Shown here piece by piece: positions 27,344-36,626 of a DNA stretch of 64,000 nucleotides. Below the pieces are notes generated by a model that made no database searches, was not told the origin of the DNA, and worked only from the letters and a program-made list of their open reading frames with translations. Made by a program: the position numbers and the translations under genes. Source of the DNA: Aeromonas finlandensis (GTDB lineage Bacteria > Pseudomonadota > Gammaproteobacteria > Enterobacterales > Aeromonadaceae); the NCBI RefSeq assembly GCF_000764645.1, contig NZ_JRGK01000026.1, positions 62,001-126,000 of the forward strand. The letters are read 5' to 3'. Position 1 is the stretch's first letter, and every line of letters begins with the position of its first letter.

Positions 27344-29623
27344 TCAATCACTCTGTTTCGATTTATGACCGGCTCGCAGCAAACCGCCCAAACCATGCTC
27401 CTCCAGATAGCGGGCAAACAGGCCGCGCAGCACGTGGGGATTGTCATGTTTGAGGCCATCGGCCATCAGTTCGGTCAACTCGCTCAGGGTGGATTGACGC
27501 AGCACGTACTTGATCCGGGCGATGTTGTGGGTGTTCATACTGAAGCGGCGATAGCCCATGGCCAGCAGCAGCAGTACACCGACCGGATCACCGGCCAGCT
27601 CGCCACAGACCGACACCGGCTTCTGGTAGCGGTGGGAGGCATCAACCAGCTGTTGCAGGGCGCGGATCACCGCAGGATGGAAGGCGTCGTAGATGTTGGC
27701 AACCCGGGAGTTGTTGCGATCCACCGCCAGCAGGTATTGGGTCAGGTCATTGCTGCCCACCGACCAGAAGTCGATGAGCGGCGCCATCTCCGGCAAGATA
27801 AAGAGGGCGGAGGGCACCTCGATCATCACCCCGAGGCTGGGGTAGCGGATCACCGCATCGCGGCTCGCCGCCTCTTCCGACACTTCTCGCCACGCCTGAT
27901 CCAGCAGACGACGGGAGGCTTTGATTTCGCTGACGCTGCTGATCATCGGCAGCATGATGGCCAGATTGTCCAGCCCTTCGCTGGCCCGCAGCATCGCCTT
28001 GAGCTGCACCAGAAACAGTTCGGGGTGATCCAGGGTGATCCGGATCCCCCGCCAGCCAAGGAAGGGGTTTTCCTCGACGATGGGGAAATAGGGTAACGGC
28101 TTGTCGCCGCCAACATCCAGCGTCCGCATGCAGACCGGCCGGTTGCGGTAAGTCTCCAGAATGCCGCGATAGCGGGCAGTTTGCTCCCACTCGGAGGGGA
28201 AGCTCTCCTGCAACATGAAGGGGATCTCGGTGCGATAGAGCCCGACCCCGTCCGCCAGCTGGTTAAGAGATATTTCTGTATCGGCACTCAGCCCGGCGTT
28301 GAGCAGCAGGGAGACCTTGGTGCCATCTGCCGTCTCGGATGGCAGGTTATCGACACTGCGCACCAGGGTATCGAGCGCCCGCTCTTCGCTCAGCAGCTGA
28401 CGATACTCGGTCAGGATCACCTGATTGGGCTCGATGAAGAGGTCGCCGCTGTAGCCATCGACGACCAGCATGCGACCGCCGATGTCGCCAAGGGGCAGAT
28501 CGACCCCCATGATGGCGGCCACCCCCATGGCACGGGCCAGAATGGCCGCGTGGGAGTTGGTCCCCCCCTTTAGCGAGACCACCCCGGTCAAATACTCGCG
28601 AGGTACTTCCGCCAGAATAGTGGCGGTCACCTCGTCGGCAACCAGCACCACCGGCTCGCCGATGGAGATATGTTCCGGTTCATTCTGCACCAGTCGGCTG
28701 ATAAGCCGCTGGGCAATATCCTTCACGTCGGTGGAGCGCTCCTGCAGGTAGGGATCCTTCATCCCCTTGAACTGCTCGATCAAGCGATCGCTGATGAGCT
28801 TGACCGCCGAGACCGCAGTCCAGTGCTCTTTGCTCACCTTGTTGCGAATGGGCTTGATGTAGCCGGGATCGTTCAGCAGATGGAGATAGATGTCGAAGAT
28901 CGCCACCGAATCCTGGCTGTAGCTCTCGCGAAAACGCAGCGCCAGACTCTCCAAATCGTGGCGCACCTCCTCCACGGCCAGCTCCAGCCGCTCCAGCTGG
29001 CTGGCATGGTCTTCATCCTTGCGCGGGGTAATGGATGAGAGCGCCTTGCGAGGCCGCCACACCCAAGCCTTGGCCATGGCGATGCCGCTGGCACCGGCAA
29101 TACCGCGCAGCGGCTTGCTCCAGTCGGTCTTCTGTAACCACCCCTTGGCCTGCGCCTGGGCGATACGCGCCGCCAGCTGGGCCGCCAGGGTGACCATGAA
29201 GGACTCCTCCCCCTCATCGAAGCGGCGGCTCTCCTTCTGTTGCACCACCAGAATGCCGACCACCTGACGCTGGTGCATGATGGGGGCGCCGAGGAAGGAG
29301 CGGAACGCCTCTTCGGCGACATCGGGCAGGAATTTGAAACTGGGGTGGGCGGGGGCATCAGCCAGGTTGATCAGCTCTTCCCGCTGACCCACCAGACCGA
29401 CGATACCCTGCTCATAGGGCAGGGTCACCTTGCCGACCGCGGAAGGGGCCAAGCCGTCTGTAGCCGCCAGGCGATAGCGGCGCACCTCGGGTTCCGAGAC
29501 ATAGACAGAGCAGCAGTCCACTGCCATGGCGTGCCGGGTCTGGCTCACCAATGCCTGCAAGGCCTGCTCGAGGGTATTGGCCTCGGCCATGCTCTCGACG
29601 ATACGTCTCAGTTCCGTTAACAA
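27344..29623 (-). CDS. ptsP: Nitrogen-PTS enzyme I (EI-Ntr)
   Basis: PtsP is the PEP-dependent first enzyme of the nitrogen phosphotransferase system, which passes phosphate to NPr and then EIIA-Ntr and adjusts nitrogen and potassium metabolism. The 759-residue protein has an N-terminal GAF domain (about 1-160) and a PEP-utiliser core. The phosphorylated histidine is near residue 358 in GGTNSHAAILARAMG, and the C-terminal PEP-binding barrel carries SVGSNDLTQY and CGELAGDP. It is co-oriented with rppH upstream (14 bases) and lgt downstream. Confidence 0.97.
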   Translation of the reverse strand: MLTELRRIVESMAEANTLEQALQALVSQTRHAMAVDCCSVYVSEPEVRRYRLAATDGLAPSAVGKVTLPYEQGIVGLVGQREELINLADAPAHPSFKFLPDVAEEAFRSFLGAPIMHQRQVVGILVVQQKESRRFDEGEESFMVTLAAQLAARIAQAQAKGWLQKTDWSKPLRGIAGASGIAMAKAWVWRPRKALSSITPRKDEDHASQLERLELAVEEVRHDLESLALRFRESYSQDSVAIFDIYLHLLNDPGYIKPIRNKVSKEHWTAVSAVKLISDRLIEQFKGMKDPYLQERSTDVKDIAQRLISRLVQNEPEHISIGEPVVLVADEVTATILAEVPREYLTGVVSLKGGTNSHAAILARAMGVAAIMGVDLPLGDIGGRMLVVDGYSGDLFIEPNQVILTEYRQLLSEERALDTLVRSVDNLPSETADGTKVSLLLNAGLSADTEISLNQLADGVGLYRTEIPFMLQESFPSEWEQTARYRGILETYRNRPVCMRTLDVGGDKPLPYFPIVEENPFLGWRGIRITLDHPELFLVQLKAMLRASEGLDNLAIMLPMISSVSEIKASRRLLDQAWREVSEEAASRDAVIRYPSLGVMIEVPSALFILPEMAPLIDFWSVGSNDLTQYLLAVDRNNSRVANIYDAFHPAVIRALQQLVDASHRYQKPVSVCGELAGDPVGVLLLLAMGYRRFSMNTHNIARIKYVLRQSTLSELTELMADGLKHDNPHVLRGLFARYLEEHGLGGLLRAGHKSKQSD

Positions 29624-29637
29624 CTAATCTGTGCTCC

Positions 29638-30165
29638 TTAACGAGCGCGATTGCGCCGCCCATCCTTCTTGTTGACCTGCACTGCCGGCACCGGCATCGC
29701 CAGCGGGGCAAACTCTTTCATGACCCGGCGGTAAACCTCCCGCTTGAACGAGACGACCTGACGCACCGGGTACCAGAAGCTGACCCAACGCCAGTCGTCA
29801 AATTCGGGATGGCCATGACAGCCGAACTGGATCCGCGACTCCCTGCCCGGACCAAGTTGTAACAGGAACCATTTTTGCTTTTGGCCAATACAGACCGGTG
29901 AACTGTCCCAGCGGACAAGACGTTTGGGTAAACGGTACTTTAGCCAGTTACGACTGGTGGCCATGATGGTCACATCTTCGGGCTTGAGGCCAATCTCCTC
30001 ATACAGCTCTCGATACATGGCCTGCTCTGGCGTTTCACCATCATCAACCCCCCCCTGCGGAAACTGCCAGGAGTGCTGCCCATAGCGTTTAGCCCACAAC
30101 ACTTGTCCTTCACGGTTACAGATCACGATACCGACATTGGGACGAAATCCGTCGCCATCAATCAC
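29638..30165 (-). CDS. rppH: RNA pyrophosphohydrolase
   Basis: RppH removes pyrophosphate from the 5' end of mRNA and so triggers RNase E decay. The 175-residue protein begins [15 protein letters not shown]. The Nudix box spans residues 38-60 ([20 protein letters not shown] followed by IGL). The start codon is GTG, with AAGG upstream. The next gene on the other side is mutH, separated by the 0.7 kb DnaA-box region. Confidence 0.97.
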   Translation of the reverse strand: MIDGDGFRPNVGIVICNREGQVLWAKRYGQHSWQFPQGGVDDGETPEQAMYRELYEEIGLKPEDVTIMATSRNWLKYRLPKRLVRWDSSPVCIGQKQKWFLLQLGPGRESRIQFGCHGHPEFDDWRWVSFWYPVRQVVSFKREVYRRVMKEFAPLAMPVPAVQVNKKDGRRNRAR

Positions 30166-30898
30166 GTGATCACCTTATAAAGGCTGAATCTATAAGGAGA
30201 TTGTTCCACATTCACTCCGTGGCAGCAAACAAGGAGTGAATCCCCTGTTTCATGAATAACTTTCAATTTCAAACATACTTATAAACAAATCCAAGGATCC
30301 GCGCCCCCAAGTTGCCCACCCAGGCTGTGCATAAAGCTGTTAGCAAACGGGTATATACAGTACTTTTTAACTGTACGCGAAAAGCACCTCTACGCGCCAC
30401 CATACAATGGTAAATCAAAAAAAACATTATTATACATATGGTTGAATCAAAACAACTGGATCTAGATCCATGTCAATCAAAGAGCCAGATCCATGATCCT
30501 GATTGTGAACAAGTTCAACTGCTCAAAGATCCACCGCGGCGAAATTATCCACAGGAGTGGCACAATATCTACCCCGTTTACCCTGTAAAAATGGGGTGGC
30601 ATTCACAATTTTTTGTAACATATCAGCGACTCCACCCACTTTCATCCACTTATCCAAGATTTCTGTGGATAACTGTGTGTAACATCATGCACAAACCCTT
30701 GGACAACTATTTCGAGGTCAAACCAGACCTGGAACACTGCTCGATAAAACAGACAAAACCCTTTAAAATCATCATGATGAGCTGATAGCCCCCAAATTCT
30801 CTGCATTTGACCTTATCCACTCAGGATCGGTTATAAAAACAGCGATCCTTCTCGGGATCCTCCCCTGTTAGAATATGGCGAGCAAGATGGAGCCAACT
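30166..30898. promoter_or_regulatory. Non-coding rppH-mutH interval, probable DARS2-type DnaA-reactivating region
   Basis: This 733 bp gap has no convincing gene. It contains matches to the DnaA box TTATNCACA at 30326-30334 (reverse), 30545-30553 and 30664-30672 (reverse). A one-mismatch box lies at 30813-30821 and a two-mismatch box at 30650-30658. Five GATC sites fall within 30459-30531 and three more in 30825-30859. A 14 bp palindrome is at 30457-30470, and an AT-rich stretch runs about 30405-30440. In E. coli the same gene interval (mutH-ygdP, ygdP being rppH) holds DARS2, which regenerates ATP-DnaA to time replication initiation. Synteny plus DnaA boxes make a DARS2 counterpart the best reading. 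I could not find a clear IHF consensus by eye. Confidence 0.75.
30545..30672. promoter_or_regulatory. Core DnaA-box cluster of the DARS2-like region
   Basis: A perfect box TTATCCACA at 30545-30553 is followed about 96 bp later by two boxes facing each other: TTATCCAAG (30650-30658) and TGTGGATAA (30664-30672), five bases apart. Closely spaced opposed boxes are the kind of arrangement expected for a DnaA-DnaA assembly that promotes ADP release. The exact E. coli spacing cannot be checked here. Confidence 0.6.
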
Positions 30899-31573
30899 AT
30901 GCCAAGCAATCCCCAATCCGAGCAGGAGTTATTGAGCCGCGCCTATGCCATGGCCGGCTTCACGCTGGCGCAGCTGGCCGCCGAGGCAGGCGTCGCGGTG
31001 CCCAAAGATCTGCGCCGTGACAAGGGGTGGGTCGGTCAGTTGATCGAGCTGCAACTGGGGGCCAGCGCAGGGAGCAAGCCGGAACAGGACTTCCCGGAGC
31101 TGGGGATCGAACTCAAGACGATCCCTGTGGATCCTCAAGGCAAACCGCTGGAAACCACCTTCGTCTGCGTCGCCCCGCTGATCGGCGTCAGCGGTCAGCG
31201 CTGGGAGGACTCCAACGTGCGCAACAAGCTGTCACGAGTGCTCTGGATCCCGGTGGAAGGCAGCCGCGAGATCCCGGTTGGCGAGCGGCGGGTCGGCATG
31301 CCACTGATGTGGAGCCCGAATGAAGAGGAAGATCGGCTACTGCGTCAGGACTGGGAGGAGCTGATGGACATGATAGTGCTGGGAGAAGTGGAGCAGATCA
31401 GCGCGCGCCACGGCCAGGTGATGCAACTGCGGCCCAAGGCTGCCAACAACAAGGCGCTGACTCGCGCCATCGGCCGCGATGGTCAACCCATCATGACCCT
31501 GCCACGCGGCTTCTATCTCAAGATCGACTTCACCCACAGTCTGCTGCAGCGCTATTTTGCCTTGCCGACTTGA
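30899..31573 (+). CDS. mutH: DNA mismatch repair endonuclease MutH
   Basis: MutH nicks the unmethylated strand at hemimethylated GATC sites when activated by MutS and MutL. The protein of 224 residues shows the catalytic set Asp64, Glu71 and Lys73 in [14 protein letters not shown], equivalent to E. coli Asp70, Glu77 and Lys79. I chose the ATG at 30899 because GGAG lies 6 bases upstream and the start then matches the family; ATGs at 30875 and 30887 have no ribosome site. Its presence implies Dam methylation in this organism. Confidence 0.95.
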   Translation: MPSNPQSEQELLSRAYAMAGFTLAQLAAEAGVAVPKDLRRDKGWVGQLIELQLGASAGSKPEQDFPELGIELKTIPVDPQGKPLETTFVCVAPLIGVSGQRWEDSNVRNKLSRVLWIPVEGSREIPVGERRVGMPLMWSPNEEEDRLLRQDWEELMDMIVLGEVEQISARHGQVMQLRPKAANNKALTRAIGRDGQPIMTLPRGFYLKIDFTHSLLQRYFALPT

Positions 31574-31653
31574 TCTGCCTTATCAACATCTTTGTCATAT
31601 GATGATATAAAAATAGGCAGGAGCCATTTTTAACTCACAGACAAGGAGGCGTC

Positions 31654-31977
31654 ATGCCACTGATCAAGCAGTTTCTGAAGTCCAAACCCGAGGTCAAGGT
31701 GACCTTTGCCGTAGAGAAAGAGGCCGCCGCAGGAGCGGAGCAGGTGATGCTGATCGGCGAGTTCACTCAGTGGCAACCGGTCGAGCTGAAACGCATGAAG
31801 AGCGGCGAGTTCAAAGCCACCCTCAATCTGCCGACCGACGGCCCGGGTTACTTCGAATATTGCTACCAGCTCATCACACCGGCAGGGGAAACCCTCTACG
31901 AGAATGACTGGGAAGCGGACGACTATGTGCCAGGCCCCTTCGGGCGCGACAACTCGGTGGTACGCGTCATCCAATAG
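31654..31977 (+). CDS. Early-set (CBM48/AMPK-glycogen-binding-like) domain protein
   Basis: This 107-residue cytoplasmic protein consists of one immunoglobulin-like early-set domain. VTFAVEKEAAAGAEQVMLIG and EFTQWQPVELKRMKSGEF match the N-terminal module of isoamylases and glycogen-branching enzymes and the AMPK glycogen-binding domain. No catalytic domain is attached. Such stand-alone proteins follow mutH in related genomes but have no proven function; carbohydrate binding is an inference from the fold. A good ribosome site AAGGAGG precedes the ATG. Confidence 0.8.
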   Translation: MPLIKQFLKSKPEVKVTFAVEKEAAAGAEQVMLIGEFTQWQPVELKRMKSGEFKATLNLPTDGPGYFEYCYQLITPAGETLYENDWEADDYVPGPFGRDNSVVRVIQ

Positions 31978-32003
31978 CAACTCAACCTAAAGAACGGATA
32001 CAA

Positions 32004-32030
32004 AAAAGGCTCGCCATTGGCGAGCCTTTT
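32004..32030. terminator. Bidirectional terminator between the E-set gene and rplS
   Basis: A perfect 12 bp stem with a 3-base loop, with A and T flanks on both sides, lies between two convergent genes and serves both. Confidence 0.9.
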
Positions 32031-32080
32031 CACTACCTGTCGAGCTTTTCGCCGACATATCGACACCAATTCGAATCGAA

Positions 32081-32428
32081 TTAGTTGAGCTTCTCTTTGA
32101 TACGAGCAGCTTTACCGGACAGGTTGCGCAGGTAGTACAGTTTGGCGCGGCGAACATCACCACGACGCTTCAGTTCTACACTGTGGATCAGCGGAGAGTG
32201 AGTCTGGAATACACGCTCAACACCTTCGCCGTTGGAGATCTTGCGAACGGTGAAAGCAGAGTGCAGACCGCGGTTACGCTTGGCAATAACGATGCCTTCG
32301 AAAGCCTGCAGACGCTCTTTACCACCTTCTTTAACACGAACTTGAACACGTACAGTGTCGCCCTGGGCAAAAGCCGGGATGTCGGTACGCAGTTGCTCTT
32401 GTTCAAGCTGCTGAATAATCTTGCTCAT
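32081..32428 (-). CDS. rplS: 50S ribosomal protein L19
   Basis: This 115-residue protein ([25 protein letters not shown]) lies at the 30S-50S interface. It is the last gene of rpsP-rimM-trmD-rplS, 32 bases after trmD, as in E. coli. Confidence 0.98.
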
Positions 32429-32460
32429 TGTCTTTCCTTACCTAGGATAAACTGAAAACT

Positions 32461-33210
32461 CTACTTAACGCTGTCACGCACTTCGCGGACATACTCGGCA
32501 AGAAGTAATTCTTGCTCGTCAGTCAGAGCTAGGTTGTTAATAAGTTCCGGCCTTCTTTGCCAGGTTCGTCCGAGCGACTGTTTGAGACGCCAGCGTCGAA
32601 TCACTTCGTGATTGCCGCTTGTCAGCGCCTCGGGCACCGCCAATCCATCCAACACCTCCGGCCGAGTATAGTGGGGATGATCCAGCAAGCCATCCGTAAA
32701 GGAGTCCTGCTCGGCACTGGCCTGATCGCCCAAAACCCCCGGGACCAGACGCGAAACCGCATCGATCAGGGTCATGGCAGGCAACTCGCCACCACTTAAC
32801 ACGTAATCCCCGATAGACCACTCTTCGTCGACTTCGGTTTGTATCACGCGTTCATCGATACCTTCGTATCGACCGGCTACCAGAATCAGTTTCTGATTCG
32901 TCGCCAACTCGGTTACGCCCGCTTGAGTCAGCTTGCGTCCCTGAGGAGAGAGATAGATGACTTTCGCCCCGTCTCCCGCCGCTTGCTTGGCTGCATGAAT
33001 CGCGTCACGCAGCGGCTGAACCATCATTAACATGCCGGGCCCACCACCATAAGGACGATCATCGACCGTACGGTGTTTATCGTGGGTAAACTCCCGGGGG
33101 TTCCAGCACTCAATCTGCAGCAGGCCACTCTTGACGGCCCGACCCGTTACCCCGTGCTCGGTAATGGCTCGGAACATTTCAGGGAAGAGGCTAATGACCC
33201 CAATCCACAT
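32461..33210 (-). CDS. trmD: tRNA (guanine-N1)-methyltransferase
   Basis: TrmD methylates G37 of tRNAs reading CNN codons, which prevents frameshifting. The 249-residue protein begins [21 protein letters not shown] and carries the trefoil-knot SAM-binding segments [13 protein letters not shown] and [14 protein letters not shown], with the conserved [14 protein letters not shown]. It lies between rimM (34 bases) and rplS. Confidence 0.98.
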   Translation of the reverse strand: MWIGVISLFPEMFRAITEHGVTGRAVKSGLLQIECWNPREFTHDKHRTVDDRPYGGGPGMLMMVQPLRDAIHAAKQAAGDGAKVIYLSPQGRKLTQAGVTELATNQKLILVAGRYEGIDERVIQTEVDEEWSIGDYVLSGGELPAMTLIDAVSRLVPGVLGDQASAEQDSFTDGLLDHPHYTRPEVLDGLAVPEALTSGNHEVIRRWRLKQSLGRTWQRRPELINNLALTDEQELLLAEYVREVRDSVK

Positions 33211-33244
33211 AAGAAACCTCCGGCACCCGTGTTAGCGCGGGAAA

Positions 33245-33766
33245 CTAGAAACCAGGATCCCAATCAACTTCGATTGTTCGAGCAGTCAGATCAATATGCT
33301 TGATCACCTGCTCTTCCAGGAACGGAATCAACCGCTCCTTTGCACCAAAGGCATCTTTTACATTGGCCTCAACCACCAACACATCGTTGGAGCCGGTTTC
33401 CATCAATTCGGTCACCTTGCCCAGGTCGTATCCCTTGGTGGTCATCACGGAACAACCAATCAGGTCACGCCAGTAGAACTCACCTTCAGGCAACGCAGGC
33501 AACAGATCGGCGGGTACGCCAATCTCGACATTGGTCAATGCCAGGGCATCTTCGCGCACATCGATACCATCGAGTTTGCAGATCAGACCCTTGTTGTGAC
33601 GCTTCCAGGCCGAGACCTTGAGTTCACGCCACACCCCGTTCTGATTGATCAGCCAGGGGTTGTAATCGAAAATCGCTTCGGCAACATCGGTGAAGGAGTT
33701 CACTTTAAGCCAGCCCTTGATGCCATAAACGGTACCCAGGGTGCCCAGAACTACAGGTTTTTCCAC
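33245..33766 (-). CDS. rimM: 16S rRNA maturation factor RimM
   Basis: RimM helps mature the 3' domain of the small subunit and binds S19. The 173-residue protein starts [20 protein letters not shown] and has the PRC-barrel part [22 protein letters not shown]. It follows rpsP by 24 bases. Confidence 0.97.
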   Translation of the reverse strand: MEKPVVLGTLGTVYGIKGWLKVNSFTDVAEAIFDYNPWLINQNGVWRELKVSAWKRHNKGLICKLDGIDVREDALALTNVEIGVPADLLPALPEGEFYWRDLIGCSVMTTKGYDLGKVTELMETGSNDVLVVEANVKDAFGAKERLIPFLEEQVIKHIDLTARTIEVDWDPGF

Positions 33767-33790
33767 CTTAACTCCTTACCGTTTGGCTGA

Positions 33791-34039
33791 TTAAGCAGCT
33801 TTTTTAGCGTCTTTGATCAGCTTGGCTACGCGGTCAGAAACAGCGGCACCAGTAGCAACCCAATGCTCGATACGAGCCAGGTCCAGGTTCAGCTTTTCAG
33901 CGTTACCAGCAGCAACCGGGTTGAAGAAACCAACGCGCTCGATGAAGCGACCGTCACGGGCGCAACGGCTGTCAGAAACTACTACCTGGTAGAACGGACG
34001 CTTTTTCGCGCCACCACGTTGTAAACGAATGGTTACCAT
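33791..34039 (-). CDS. rpsP: 30S ribosomal protein S16
   Basis: First gene of the rpsP-rimM-trmD-rplS operon. The 82-residue protein begins [21 protein letters not shown], fully typical. A likely promoter lies about 70 bases upstream. Confidence 0.98.
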   Translation of the reverse strand: MVTIRLQRGGAKKRPFYQVVVSDSRCARDGRFIERVGFFNPVAAGNAEKLNLDLARIEHWVATGAAVSDRVAKLIKDAKKAA

Positions 34040-34109
34040 ATCGTCCTCATTAACATCTAATGAACAAGGCCCGCAAACACGCGGACCCTAGCTTAAAATA
34101 AGCCGCGTA

Positions 34110-34137
34110 ATTCTACTTGGATTCGTAATAATTGCAA
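34110..34137 (-). promoter_or_regulatory. Likely sigma-70 promoter of the rpsP operon
   Basis: On the minus strand TTGCAA (34137-34132) is followed after 16 bases by TAGAAT (34115-34110), about 70 bases before the rpsP start. It is a fair match at the expected place. Confidence 0.55.
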
Positions 34138-34175
34138 CCAAGCCAGCCATTTTTTGCGCAGAGCTGCAATGAAAA

Positions 34176-34197
34176 GGGGCCTGCCGCTGCAGACCCC
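34176..34197 (-). terminator. Rho-independent terminator after ffh
   Basis: A 9 bp stem (one G-T pair) with a 4-base loop, followed on the minus strand by TTTTC, 20 bases past the ffh stop. Confidence 0.8.
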
Positions 34198-34216
34198 CAT
34201 CAACACGCAGTCCGGA

Positions 34217-35593
34217 TCAGAACGGGCCGCGACCACCGCCGAAACCGGGGGGCATCATGTTCTTCATCTGGCTCATCATCTTGCGCATGCCGCCCTTGCC
34301 GGACATCTTCTTCATCATGCGCTGCATCTCGGTGAACTGCTTGAGCAGCTTGTTCACGTCCTGCACCTGCATGCCGGAGCCTGCGGCGATACGGCGCTTG
34401 CGGGAACCCTTGATGAGATCGGGATGAGCGCGCTCTTTCGGCGTCATGGAGCTGATGATCGCCTCCATCCGCACGGTGAGCTTGTCATCCATCTGATCTT
34501 TCACGTTATCCGGCAGACCCGACATGCCGGGCAGCTTGTCGAGCATCCCCATCATGCCGCCCATGTTGCGCATCTGGGCCAGCTGCTCGCGGAAATCTTC
34601 CAGATCGAAGCCTTTGCCGCTCTTGACCTTGCTGGCCAGCTTGGCCGCTTTCTCTTTATCGACGTTGCGCTCCACTTCCTCGATCAGCGACAGCACATCG
34701 CCCATACCGAGGATACGGGAGGCAAGACGATCCGGGTGGAACGGCTCCAGCGCATCGGTCTTTTCGCCCATACCGATAAACTTGACCGGCTTACCGGTGA
34801 TGTGGCGTACCGACAGCGCGGCACCACCACGGGCATCACCGTCCGCCTTGGTGAGGATCACACCGGTGAGCGGCAGCGCTTCGTTGAACGCCTTGGCAGT
34901 GTTGGCGGCATCCTGACCGGTCATGGCATCGACCACGAACAGGGTTTCGACCGGCTTGATGGTAGCGTGCAGATGCTGGATCTCGGCCATCATCTCGCTG
35001 TCGACGTGCAGACGACCGGCGGTATCGACGATCACTACGTCATAGAACTTCTTGCGCGCCTGATCGATGGCGGCGGTGGCGATATCGACCGGCTTCTGGC
35101 TGGCATCGCTCGGGAAAAAGTCGACGCCGATGTCGCTGGCCAGCGTCTCCAGTTGCTTGATTGCCGCAGGGCGATAGACGTCGGCACTGACGACCAGCAC
35201 TTTTTTCTTGCTGCGCTCTTTGAGCAGCTTGGCCAGTTTGCCAACCGTGGTGGTCTTACCGGCACCCTGCAGACCGGCCATCAGGATGATGGCGGGCGGC
35301 TGGGCAGCCAGATTGAGCTGCTCGTTGGCCTCCCCCATCACGGTGACCAGTTCACCGTGCACAATCTTGATGAATGCCTGGCCCGGGCTCAGGGATTTGG
35401 CCACTTCCTGCCCGACTGCACGCTCTTTGACGCGCGCCACGAAATCACGCACTACCGGCAGGGCGACATCCGCCTCGAGCAGCGCCATGCGGACTTCGCG
35501 CAGGGTTTCCTTGATGTTCTCTTCGGTCAGGCGACCACGGCCACTGACATTGCGCAAGGTGCGCGAGAGTCGTTCAGTCAAATTCTCAAACAT
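34217..35593 (-). CDS. ffh: Signal recognition particle protein Ffh
   Basis: Ffh with 4.5S RNA carries ribosomes making membrane proteins to FtsY. The 458-residue protein has the N and G domains with the GTPase P-loop GLQGAGKTT at 107-115 and the DTAGRLHVD motif. The methionine-rich M domain ends MRKMMSQMKNMMPPGFGG. It is divergent from ypjD, as in E. coli. Confidence 0.98.
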   Translation of the reverse strand: MFENLTERLSRTLRNVSGRGRLTEENIKETLREVRMALLEADVALPVVRDFVARVKERAVGQEVAKSLSPGQAFIKIVHGELVTVMGEANEQLNLAAQPPAIILMAGLQGAGKTTTVGKLAKLLKERSKKKVLVVSADVYRPAAIKQLETLASDIGVDFFPSDASQKPVDIATAAIDQARKKFYDVVIVDTAGRLHVDSEMMAEIQHLHATIKPVETLFVVDAMTGQDAANTAKAFNEALPLTGVILTKADGDARGGAALSVRHITGKPVKFIGMGEKTDALEPFHPDRLASRILGMGDVLSLIEEVERNVDKEKAAKLASKVKSGKGFDLEDFREQLAQMRNMGGMMGMLDKLPGMSGLPDNVKDQMDDKLTVRMEAIISSMTPKERAHPDLIKGSRKRRIAAGSGMQVQDVNKLLKQFTEMQRMMKKMSGKGGMRKMMSQMKNMMPPGFGGGRGPF

Positions 35594-35795
35594 GACGGAT
35601 TCCGGTTCTTGGCGTAATAAATTGGGGGCATTATAACCCAGAGCGAGCGCGAGGACGATTATTCACCGCACGGCAGCAATAGGGACCTCACCCCTATATA
35701 TGGGCAGATCGGCCGTTGCACAACTGGCGAGCACTTCTCGTGCAAGGTATACTGCCCCTCTTACCCTCAAAAGCTTGTGCAACAACGACCTGGTT

Positions 35796-36584
35796 ATGAT
35801 CGTAATCTCTGTTCTGGCCCTGGCGTTTTATCTGCTGGCCATCATCGCCTCCCTGCATCTGTTACTGAGCGCCAAGCCGGTGGGACAGCGCTCCCTGTTT
35901 GCCTGTATCGGATTGGCCCTGATCAGCCATGCCAGCGCCCTTGGTTCAGAGGTAGTGCAGAGTGTCGGCCAGAATCTGAGCATGCTTAACGTCGCCTCGC
36001 TGGTGAGTCTGATCATCAGTTGCTTCATGACCTGCGTCACCCGCCGTTTCAACGGCTGGATCCTGCTGCCGGTGGTCTACAGCTTCTCGGCCCTGCTGCT
36101 GGCTGCCAGCGCCTTGATCCCGGGTCGCTATATCACCCATCTGGAGGCCCATCCCCAGCTGTTGCTGCACATCGGCCTCGCCCTGATGGCCTACTCGGTA
36201 TTGATGATCGCCTGTCTGTTTGCGCTGCAGCTCGCCTGTCTGGACAAGCAACTTAAATCGAGAAAAATCAGCAGCCTGCCAGCCATGCCGCCACTGATGA
36301 CGGTGGAGAAACGGCTGTTCCAGCTCATCTCTGCCGGGGTGCTGCTGTTGACCCTCTCCATCGCCTCCGGCCTCTTCTTCCTCGAAGACATGTTCGCCCA
36401 GGGCAAATCCCACAAGGCAGTGCTCTCCATCCTGGCATGGTGCATCTACGTGCTGCTGCTGTGGGGCCATCACACCTATGGCTGGCGCGGTCGCAAAGTC
36501 ATCACACTGAGTCTGATCGGCAGCTTCATCCTGACCCTTGCCTACTTTGGCAGCCGCTTCGTCAAAGAAGTGCTGTTGAGCTGA
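35796..36584 (+). CDS. ypjD: Inner-membrane protein YpjD (CcsA-like)
   Basis: This 262-residue protein has about eight membrane helices and belongs to the cytochrome-c-assembly (CcsA/CcmC-like) fold family. HIGLALMAYSVLMIACLFALQL and the later LILLWGHHTYGWRG-like segment (LLLWGHHTYGWRGRK) resemble the haem-handling region of that family. The real function of YpjD is unknown. I chose the ATG at 35796 because it puts the first helix at the start (MIVISVLALAFYLLAII); the upstream frame is not membrane-like. corB follows by 42 bases. Confidence 0.85.
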   Translation: MIVISVLALAFYLLAIIASLHLLLSAKPVGQRSLFACIGLALISHASALGSEVVQSVGQNLSMLNVASLVSLIISCFMTCVTRRFNGWILLPVVYSFSALLLAASALIPGRYITHLEAHPQLLLHIGLALMAYSVLMIACLFALQLACLDKQLKSRKISSLPAMPPLMTVEKRLFQLISAGVLLLTLSIASGLFFLEDMFAQGKSHKAVLSILAWCIYVLLLWGHHTYGWRGRKVITLSLIGSFILTLAYFGSRFVKEVLLS

Positions 36585-36626
36585 CACTTATACTCTTTTA
36601 GCCATACCATCCAACAGGAGCCCTTT

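Noticed and set aside
30438-30785. A 115-residue frame in the rppH-mutH gap
   Set aside because: It has no ribosome site and no recognisable protein pattern, and it spans the DnaA boxes and GATC cluster; the interval is better read as regulatory DNA.
30166-30898. The DnaA-box region as the replication origin oriC
   Set aside because: No mnmG, mioC or dnaA is nearby, no set of AT-rich 13-mers is seen, and the position between rppH and mutH fits DARS2. GC skew of the whole genome would settle it.
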